This document shows, piece after piece, positions 1 through 4,690 of a stretch of DNA of 5,884 nt. Numbering within the stretch: the stretch's first letter is position 1; the number at the start of each line of letters is the position of its first letter. The stretch comes from an uncultured Lachnospiraceae bacterium. Lineage in GTDB: Bacteria > Bacillota > Clostridia > Lachnospirales > Lachnospiraceae. The stretch lies in NCBI GenBank assembly GCA_948665105.1, contig CAPNGW010000167.1, forward strand, positions 1-5,884, read 5' to 3'. Under the pieces are notes generated by a model. It was given only the letters and a program-made list of their open reading frames with translations, was not told the origin of the DNA and ran no database searches. The position numbers and the translations under genes were made by a program.

Positions 1-136
1 AACGGAGCACGGGACATTCGGAAGAAAATCGCCAGCCTGACAGACTGGATAAAGGCCATAGGTGAAGCGCAACGCCGATGCCGCCATACACCAGCAGGAG
101 CAGCCCCAGCAGAAACGCCGGGAGACGGAACGGTGA
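1..136 (+). pseudogene. Possible damaged 3' end of an unidentified plus-strand gene
   Basis: Frame 1 is open from the window edge and reads as a plausible charged amphipathic helix (ARDIRKKIASLTDWIKAI) up to about position 60. Beyond that, frame 1 turns into an unnatural Arg/Pro/Cys/His-rich tail ending at TAA 196-198. Frame 2 from about 62 instead gives a natural-looking Gln/Arg-rich hydrophilic tail (VKRNADAAIHQQ, then QQKRRETER) and stops at TGA 134-136. Joining the two requires dropping one base near the ATAGGTG at 58-64, so I read this as a frameshifted or degraded C-terminus. The helix style recalls the coiled-coil ends of mobilisation or relaxase-type proteins, but that is only an impression. 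The convergent orientation towards the two-way hairpin at 197-222 fits a gene ending here. No function is assigned. Confidence 0.3.
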
Positions 137-196
137 AGCGTGGACATTTAGGACTTCGTATGCCTTGCGCTCCAAGGTATTGTTTTCTTACAGTCT

Positions 197-222
197 AAAA
201 GACCCGGAATCCCGGGTCTTTT
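197..222 (-). terminator. Strong intrinsic terminator, probably bidirectional
   Basis: An 11-bp perfect stem pairs AAAAGACCCGG (197-207) with CCGGGTCTTTT (212-222) around a 4-base loop. A-runs and T-runs flank the GC core, so either strand yields a GC-rich hairpin ending in U residues. It lies 23 nt beyond the stop codon of the minus-strand gene at 246-995. It would also stop plus-strand transcription arriving from 1-136. Confidence 0.85.
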
Positions 223-245
223 TCAGAGAAAATGAGCTTTTTATT

Positions 246-995
246 TTAGAAATACTTATTGAGCAGGCTTCCCAGCATATTATAATTGCTTAAGCCTCCA
301 TAGGGGTTATAGCCGCTTACACTGCTGTAGGGATTGTAGCTGCTGTAATTTCCATAGGAGCCGTATCCTCCGTAAGAGCCATAACTATTGTATCTGGCAC
401 TGGCCTGGCTGGATACCGCATCAGCCTCCACATAGATGCTTCTTACCGCTGTTTCCCCAACAAAGCTTTGGGAACCGCCAAAGGCCTTTTGCACCGCCGC
501 GGAATCCGCATTGGCCAGCGCCTTTTCATCCAGGAGAAGCATACCGTTTTTGTCCGCCGTGATTCCCACTGCATTAAGCTCCTCTTTGTGTCTGCTAAAG
601 CTACTATTAAGCTGGTTTCGGTAGATTACATTATTGGCTCCGCCCATACTTTTCATCTGCTCCACCATGGTGTTGTAGTCGTTGACGAAATTCTTCACGT
701 CGGTGGTCATCTCTTTCCCGGAACGTTCCTGGGAATTCATCAGCACATTGCCATGAATACGGACATTTTGCGCTGCCGTTTTGGTGCTCTCATAGGTCTT
801 ATCCATCTTGGACAAGGCTGCCGCGGTACCAGTGCGACCTGCTCCATAAGTGTTCCCGTAGCGGCTGGTGCTTCCCGTGCTGCTGGTTCCGTAGGCTCCA
901 CCATAGCGGCTGGCGTTTCCGTAAGAGGATGTCCTGTTTGTAATATGACGCTGCACCATAGGCATCATTCCATAGTGTACTCCTGTCATCCGCAT
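246..995 (-). CDS. Orphan protein with FliD C-terminal-like core and Tyr/Gly/Ser-rich ends
   Basis: This is a 249-residue protein of unknown function. ATG 993-995 is preceded by AAAGGAG seven bases upstream, which fixes the start. Residues 1-20 are Met/His-containing with no signal peptide. Residues 22-56 are rich in Ser, Tyr, Gly and Thr. Residues 60-200 form the only ordinary-looking region. Within it, FVNDYNTMVEQM (103-114) and GITADKNGMLLLDEKAL (144-160), followed by AVQKAFGG (167-174), match the pattern of the flagellar cap protein FliD C-terminal domain: a 'FV..YN.lv' helix, then 'GI..d.dG.L.lDe..L', then 'V..lF.g'. The tail, residues 202-236, is built of tyrosine hexads. A true FliD is usually about 400 residues or more and has an N-terminal D0 helix; both are absent, and no flagellar gene is nearby. 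It may be a small secreted, surface or self-assembling protein. The domain resemblance is read from motifs and has not been checked by search. It lies 132 nt after the kinase gene and may be regulated by that system. Confidence 0.9.
   Translation of the reverse strand: MRMTGVHYGMMPMVQRHITNRTSSYGNASRYGGAYGTSSTGSTSRYGNTYGAGRTGTAAALSKMDKTYESTKTAAQNVRIHGNVLMNSQERSGKEMTTDVKNFVNDYNTMVEQMKSMGGANNVIYRNQLNSSFSRHKEELNAVGITADKNGMLLLDEKALANADSAAVQKAFGGSQSFVGETAVRSIYVEADAVSSQASARYNSYGSYGGYGSYGNYSSYNPYSSVSGYNPYGGLSNYNMLGSLLNKYF
294..383 (-). repeat. Tyrosine hexapeptide repeat region (five 18-bp units)
   Basis: Within the 249-residue protein, residues 205-234 split into five six-residue units: YGSYGG, YGSYGN, YSSYNP, YSSVSG and YNPYGG. 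At the DNA level the first two units are near-identical 18-mers (minus strand TATGGCTCTTACGGAGGA and TACGGCTCCTATGGAAAT), so the array probably grew by in-frame duplication and then diverged. Such a tail is expected to be disordered or adhesive. Confidence 0.75.
837..929 (-). repeat. N-terminal Ser/Tyr/Gly low-complexity segment
   Basis: Residues 23-53 of the same protein contain two related stretches, SRYGGAYG and SRYGNTYG, each beginning with an almost identical CCAGCCGCTAYGG on the minus strand. Little but Ser, Gly, Thr and Tyr lies between them. Composition matches the C-terminal repeat, so the FliD-like core is flanked on both sides by similar tyrosine-rich sequence. Confidence 0.6.
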
Positions 996-1021
996 CTTAT
1001 CTCTCCTTTCTTTGAGGCTTT

Positions 1022-1036
1022 GATTTCATGGAAATC
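1022..1036 (-). promoter_or_regulatory. Dyad GATTTC-N3-GAAATC in the leader of the 249-residue protein gene
   Basis: Six-base perfect arms (1022-1027 and 1031-1036) flank a 3-base centre. A further direct copy of GAAATCT occurs at 1045-1051, 14 bases from the copy at 1031-1037. The element lies between the TATAAT box and the Shine-Dalgarno, so it could be an operator or a short leader hairpin. The arms are short and chance is possible. Confidence 0.3.
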
Positions 1037-1068
1037 TGTATCCAGAAATCTCCCGCCTGCTTGTACTT

Positions 1069-1074
1069 ATTATA
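1069..1074 (-). promoter_or_regulatory. Perfect -10 box (TATAAT) upstream of the 249-residue protein gene
   Basis: The minus strand reads TTCGATATAATAAG here, with a perfect TATAAT 74 nt upstream of the ATG. No good TTGACA-like -35 lies 16-18 bases upstream (the best is TTCTTT), so the promoter may be weak or activator-dependent. The overlapping CGATAT (1072-1077) resembles part of a flagellar sigma-28 -10 element, but no TAAA is found at the proper -35 distance. Confidence 0.4.
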
Positions 1075-1127
1075 TCGAATTTATAGCTCCAAAAGAAAGG
1101 GCTTTGTCATCAAAGGAAGGATTCTTG

Positions 1128-2579
1128 TCATAAGTCAATGTCGCTATTGTCACCGCCACCCTGGAGAAATACTGTAAGGCGAAATTCCCCCTCCATCAGC
1201 CCCCAATCCATATGGCCGCAATATTTCTCCGCACAGCGCATCATATTTTTCATGCCAAGGTCCGGGGTCACCTGGGCCCCTCCCTGGGCGGCATTTTTGA
1301 TTTCCAAGAGAAACATTTTACCCTGGCTTAGGCCCCTTAACGTAACCCACCGCTGCTCCTTTGGAAGCTTCCTTAAGCTTTCCAGGGCGTTGTTCAGTCC
1401 ATTGTTTAAAATAATGCTCATATCGAAGGGGTCAATATTTAATTCTCCCGGAAAGGAAAAGGCCCAGTCTGCAAAAGCCCCAAGCTCCCGGGCCTCTACC
1501 ATATAGCGGTTTAATAGAACATCCGTCACTGGATTTCCCGTCTTGTACCGGACATTGAATTCCTTAAGGGTTCGCTCCATGCCTGACAGATAGCCGTTCA
1601 ATTCCTTCTGTGCCTGGGAGTCTTCCCCCAGAGCCATCAATGCCCGGATATCCTCCATGTAATTTCTGATATCATGCTTCATGCCACGGATTCCGTCCTG
1701 CATTCGCTCCAAATCCCCCACATACTGCTCCATGTCCTCCAAACGGCCCTGATAAATCAGAAGCTCACTCTTCTTTCGCTCCTCCTCCACGATATGGCTA
1801 AAGGTGCGGACGCTGCCCATCATCATACCAATACACAGGGCGGCAATGGCCGGTATCAGCAGATACAGCCCTCTATTTTCATCGAAAATCGAATAGATTT
1901 CCCCTTGTCTGTAAATCAGCATAATACTCCGCATAAGGATTCCAAACCCCAGGCTGATAAGAGGCGAAGCCGTCAGATACAAAAGCTCTCGTCCCTGTGG
2001 CAGTCTTCCGGCTGCCAGATATGCCTGCCTGACACAATGCACGAGAACCGTAAGGCTTCCCAGATACAGTAAAATGTACACCAGAATCCAGACAATCTGC
2101 ACCACAGACGCCATCTGATAGAACCTGTCCACCTCCATACTTCCGTTTTCTATCCGATTGAGAAAGAAGTCCATGGCTCCATTGGGGAACCAGATGGTGA
2201 GACAGTAAAAGCCAAACCGCAGCATTTCACTTAAGGCACCGAACAGCAGCGTCAAATATAAGATTTGCCGCTTTTTTCCGCCATGCAGAAAGCATCCGCT
2301 AAGAAAAAGTATCAAAAGTCCCAGCCCGGTGGTAAGGATGGTTCTGCTGCTCTGATATATGGACTGTTCCCCCAGGAAAAATCTCTGTATCGGTATATAG
2401 TAGCCGATGAGCGCTCTCCACAGAAGGAAGGGCAGTACACACACCGCCGCCTGCCTCCATTGCCACCTTGTAAATCTATAGGAAGCTTTGGGCTCCAAAA
2501 GCAGTAATAGCCGGTAAAATAAGATTCCCCAGCTCCCATACAGGACTATGTCTGTCACTGCATCCCATAGCATCATCAT
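1128..2579 (-). CDS. AgrC-like GHKL sensor histidine kinase
   Basis: A membrane sensor kinase of 483 residues that should autophosphorylate and pass phosphate to the LytTR regulator encoded just upstream. The N-terminal ~260 residues are hydrophobic with about seven predicted membrane segments (roughly 11-28, 44-62, 82-99, 106-128, 160-185, 198-222 and 237-257). A coiled linker (~262-298) leads to the phosphoacceptor motif GMKHDIRNY with His302. The ATPase domain shows an N-box-like LNNGLNNALESL (391-402), the IKNA Asn429 and a G-box-like LGMKNMMRCAEKYCG (441-455), as in HATPase_c_5 kinases. The start lies in three tandem ATG codons. The first overlaps the regulator stop as TAATG, with GGGAG seven bases upstream, implying translational coupling. 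The architecture matches AgrC/peptide-sensing kinases, but no agrB or agrD gene is visible, so the ligand is unknown. Confidence 0.93.
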   Translation of the reverse strand: MMMLWDAVTDIVLYGSWGILFYRLLLLLEPKASYRFTRWQWRQAAVCVLPFLLWRALIGYYIPIQRFFLGEQSIYQSSRTILTTGLGLLILFLSGCFLHGGKKRQILYLTLLFGALSEMLRFGFYCLTIWFPNGAMDFFLNRIENGSMEVDRFYQMASVVQIVWILVYILLYLGSLTVLVHCVRQAYLAAGRLPQGRELLYLTASPLISLGFGILMRSIMLIYRQGEIYSIFDENRGLYLLIPAIAALCIGMMMGSVRTFSHIVEEERKKSELLIYQGRLEDMEQYVGDLERMQDGIRGMKHDIRNYMEDIRALMALGEDSQAQKELNGYLSGMERTLKEFNVRYKTGNPVTDVLLNRYMVEARELGAFADWAFSFPGELNIDPFDMSIILNNGLNNALESLRKLPKEQRWVTLRGLSQGKMFLLEIKNAAQGGAQVTPDLGMKNMMRCAEKYCGHMDWGLMEGEFRLTVFLQGGGDNSDIDL

Positions 2580-3271
2580 TACATATCTCCCATTCTTCTG
2601 AGATAATCCATATACGTTCTCACAAACTCACCATACTTCTGTCGGGCCAGGTACACCATACTATGGTCCTTAAGCTGTATATTGGACGAATCATAGCTGT
2701 CCACATATTTTAAATGGACCAGGTATCCCCGGTGGCAGCGGTAAAAGTCCTCCCCCAGCTCCTGCTCCAGCTCCTGCATTCTACCGTAGCATTCCGTGAA
2801 TCCCTGTACCGTGTGCAAAAGCAGCTTTCGCCCATTGCTTTCCACATAATAGATTTCTTCGGGGCGGACCATCCTGTATTCACCTTTTTCTTTAATTTTC
2901 AAAGGTTTTTTTCTCTTTTTCTTCTGAATCTCCTCCTGGGCACGCTTCAAAACCTTGCGAAATTTTTCTTCCTCCAGAGGCTTCAAAAGATAATGAAATG
3001 CCCCCACATCGAAAGCGTCAAATACACGGTCCTCATGGGCAGTGACAAAGATTAAAAGCGCGGAGTCCTTAAGCTTATCTGCCACCGCCATGCCATCCAT
3101 TCCCTCCATCTCAATGTCCAGAAATATGATATCCGCCTGGGGTCCGGCTTCCAGCAGCTGCTCTCCCGAGGAAAAGCGCCGCACACGGCAATCCGGAATC
3201 TGCTGTCGGATTCTCCTTTCTAAGTCCGTTAAGATACGCATATCATCATCGCAAACTGCTATTTCAATCAT
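2579..3271 (-). CDS. LytTR-family response regulator (AgrA/LytR-like)
   Basis: A 230-residue two-component transcription factor, of normal length for the family. The receiver domain (1-~118) has the acidic pocket CDDD (Asp8-Asp10), phosphoacceptor Asp52 in FLDIEMEGMDG, Thr77 in FVTAHE and Lys97 in YLLKPLE. A lysine-rich linker (~118-126) joins a LytTR DNA-binding domain (~122-227) with the typical IYYVESNGRKLLLHT and FYRCHRGYLVHLKYV segments. Family members bind paired ~9-bp direct repeats upstream of target promoters. ATG 3269-3271 has AAGGA nine bases upstream. The gene is first in a two-gene operon with the kinase and is separated from the efflux operon by the terminator at 3360-3403. Its targets are not known; its own promoter and the downstream 249-residue protein gene are candidates. 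Confidence 0.95.
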   Translation of the reverse strand: MIEIAVCDDDMRILTDLERRIRQQIPDCRVRRFSSGEQLLEAGPQADIIFLDIEMEGMDGMAVADKLKDSALLIFVTAHEDRVFDAFDVGAFHYLLKPLEEEKFRKVLKRAQEEIQKKKRKKPLKIKEKGEYRMVRPEEIYYVESNGRKLLLHTVQGFTECYGRMQELEQELGEDFYRCHRGYLVHLKYVDSYDSSNIQLKDHSMVYLARQKYGEFVRTYMDYLRRMGDM

Positions 3272-3359
3272 TCCACTTCATCCTTTCCACACTTTATATT
3301 TCGTCCCCTTTCTGAGATTTCCCCAGAACATGTCATAAAATGTGGTTTTTTTGTTATGA
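3272..3359 (-). promoter_or_regulatory. Promoter region of the regulator-kinase operon (elements uncertain)
   Basis: These 88 bases lie between the efflux-operon terminator and the regulator ATG, so the operon promoter should be here. The best -10-like element on the minus strand is TATAAA (3293-3298), but no recognisable -35 lies 16-18 bases upstream. Such a weak -35 would suit an activator-dependent or autoregulated promoter. GGGGA occurs twice in the region. No clear LytTR repeat pair was identified. Confidence 0.3.
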
Positions 3360-3403
3360 AAAAAGATATGCCCCCCTCTGGTAAACAGGAAGCATATCTT
3401 TTT
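3360..3403 (-). terminator. Intrinsic terminator of the adaptor-permease operon
   Basis: A 12-bp perfect stem pairs AAAAAGATATGC (3360-3371) with GCATATCTTTTT (3392-3403) around a 20-base loop. Read on the minus strand it ends in a run of six T residues, 17 nt after the permease stop codon. The stem is AT-rich but long. It separates the efflux genes from the regulator-kinase operon. Confidence 0.8.
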
Positions 3404-3420
3404 CACTATCTGCTTGTTTT

Positions 3421-4674
3421 CTATTCGTGTCGCAATGCATCAATGGGATTCAAATTGGCCGCCTTATAGGAGGGCAAAAGCCCAAACACGATTCCAATAA
3501 TCATGGAGAACACTACTGCTCCCACTGCTGCAGGCCCACTGATTGCCACCAGGGTTCCCGTCAGTCTGGAAATCACCTCTGCCAGGATAATTCCCACGAT
3601 TACCCCAATCAGCCCGCCCAGGCTGGTGAGCACCGCGGCCTCTGTCAAAAATTGCCCCAGCACCTTGGATTTTCTGGCTCCAATGGCCTTCTTAAGTCCA
3701 ATCTCCTGGGTACGCTCCGTCACTGACACCAGCATAATATTCATTACACCGATACCACCTACCAGCAGGGAAATCCCTGCAATCCAAATCAGCATGGTGT
3801 TGGTGGACTGGCTCAGCTCCTGAATCTCCTTGGCCTGCTCCAGAAGGTCGATGGCCTTATACTGCATGGTTTCATCCGTGACGTTCAGATACCCATTGAG
3901 AATATCCGCGCTCTTCTTACCCGCAGCTGTCATCTCCTCCGTATCGTTCACCGTAAGCACCAGCTTCTGGGGCTCGTCAAACCCATATAGCCCCGGCCAG
4001 ACAGCGTAGGGCACATACACAATCCCGCTGCTTCTCTGTGCATACATATAGTAATCGTCCATAGTGTTAATCACCGGCTCAAATTTTGCGGATTTCTCCA
4101 CGATACCGATGACCACATAAGGCTCATTTTGAATCTCAATGGTCTTTCCTACAGCTTCCTCCCCGGTAAATAAGGCCTCTGCGGAATCCTCGTCCAGAAC
4201 AGCCACCTTCCGCAGCTTCGTGATATCCGCCTGGTCAAAGACACGCCCGCTTTTGACAATATATCCGCTCACGTCAAAGTATTCCTTCTCGATGCCGTAA
4301 AGCTTACCACCGGAAATGCTTGTGTTCCCATGGAAAATGTTGTTATAGGAATCCCGGGACACATACGTGGTGGCTGCCTTTACCTCCTTTACCGCCTGAA
4401 TCTCCTTTAGCATTTCCCCGGTAATGACGGGCACCCCTTCGGGAATTCCGTTATAATCCATCTCATAGGGATAATCGCCCTGATACAGCTGGACGGTGAC
4501 GCTGTTGTCACCGGAGCCAATCAGGTTTTGTTTAATCTGCTCGTTGGTTCCTGTAATGGTAGAGACAATGGCAATAATTGCCGCAATACCAATGATGATG
4601 CCCAGCATGGTAAGGAACGAGCGCATCTTATGTGACCATATTCCCTGAAAGGACAGTCTGATATTTTCCAACAT
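3421..4674 (-). CDS. MacB/FtsX-type ABC transporter permease
   Basis: A 417-residue membrane permease that should work with the adaptor encoded just upstream and a separate ATPase to export a peptide, lipid or drug-like substrate. The N-terminal IRLSFQGIWSHKMRSFLTML leads into membrane segment 1 (~18-40), followed by a large extracytoplasmic MacB_PCD-type domain (~45-285). Three further segments (~293-316, 345-370 and 380-402) form the FtsX domain. It contains the hallmark GGIGVMNIMLVSVTERTQEI (306-325) and GLKKAIGARKSKV (326-338) and ends PSYKAANLNPIDALRHE, typical of the family. Length and four-helix layout are as expected, with no ATPase domain fused (unlike Gram-negative MacB). ATG 4672-4674 is preceded by AAGGAGGAAA. 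Confidence 0.95.
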   Translation of the reverse strand: MLENIRLSFQGIWSHKMRSFLTMLGIIIGIAAIIAIVSTITGTNEQIKQNLIGSGDNSVTVQLYQGDYPYEMDYNGIPEGVPVITGEMLKEIQAVKEVKAATTYVSRDSYNNIFHGNTSISGGKLYGIEKEYFDVSGYIVKSGRVFDQADITKLRKVAVLDEDSAEALFTGEEAVGKTIEIQNEPYVVIGIVEKSAKFEPVINTMDDYYMYAQRSSGIVYVPYAVWPGLYGFDEPQKLVLTVNDTEEMTAAGKKSADILNGYLNVTDETMQYKAIDLLEQAKEIQELSQSTNTMLIWIAGISLLVGGIGVMNIMLVSVTERTQEIGLKKAIGARKSKVLGQFLTEAAVLTSLGGLIGVIVGIILAEVISRLTGTLVAISGPAAVGAVVFSMIIGIVFGLLPSYKAANLNPIDALRHE

Positions 4675-4680
4675 AATCGC

Positions 4681-4690
4681 TTTCCTCCTT
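4681..4690 (-). promoter_or_regulatory. Ribosome binding site overlapping the adaptor stop codon
   Basis: The minus strand reads AAGGAGGAAA here, a near-ideal Shine-Dalgarno. Its first two bases belong to the adaptor's TAA (4689-4691), and the permease ATG follows six bases later. Ribosomes terminating on the adaptor would be placed directly over the next start, keeping the two subunits in step. Confidence 0.8.

Noticed and set aside
1..175. Minus-strand open frame from a TTG at 173-175, reading a Leu-rich membrane-like segment
   Set aside because: It has no Shine-Dalgarno, begins downstream of a strong terminator, and its Leu run is the antisense of a CAG-rich stretch that reads as Gln-rich on the plus strand. 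It cannot be fully excluded because the window ends.
78..293. Plus-strand 71-codon open frame
   Set aside because: It runs straight through the terminator hairpin and into the 3' end of the minus-strand gene, has no ribosome binding site and has biased Arg/Ser composition. It is a chance frame.
1102..1115. Small hairpin CTTTG-TCAT-CAAAG just after the kinase stop, followed by a T-rich stretch on the minus strand
   Set aside because: The 5-bp AT-rich stem is too weak, and the T-run is displaced by CCC and interrupted, so it is not called a terminator. Partial attenuation remains possible.
468..1133. 221-codon plus-strand open frame antisense to the 249-residue protein
   Set aside because: It is long only because the low-complexity gene on the other strand avoids certain codons. 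It lacks a Shine-Dalgarno, spans the opposing gene's promoter and leader, and its composition (His/Ile/Gly runs) does not look like a protein.
3337..3355. Imperfect inverted sequence around ACATGTCATAAAATGT upstream of the regulator operon
   Set aside because: Only four bases pair symmetrically at the ends and the centre does not match. It is not distinguishable from chance in AT-rich intergenic DNA.
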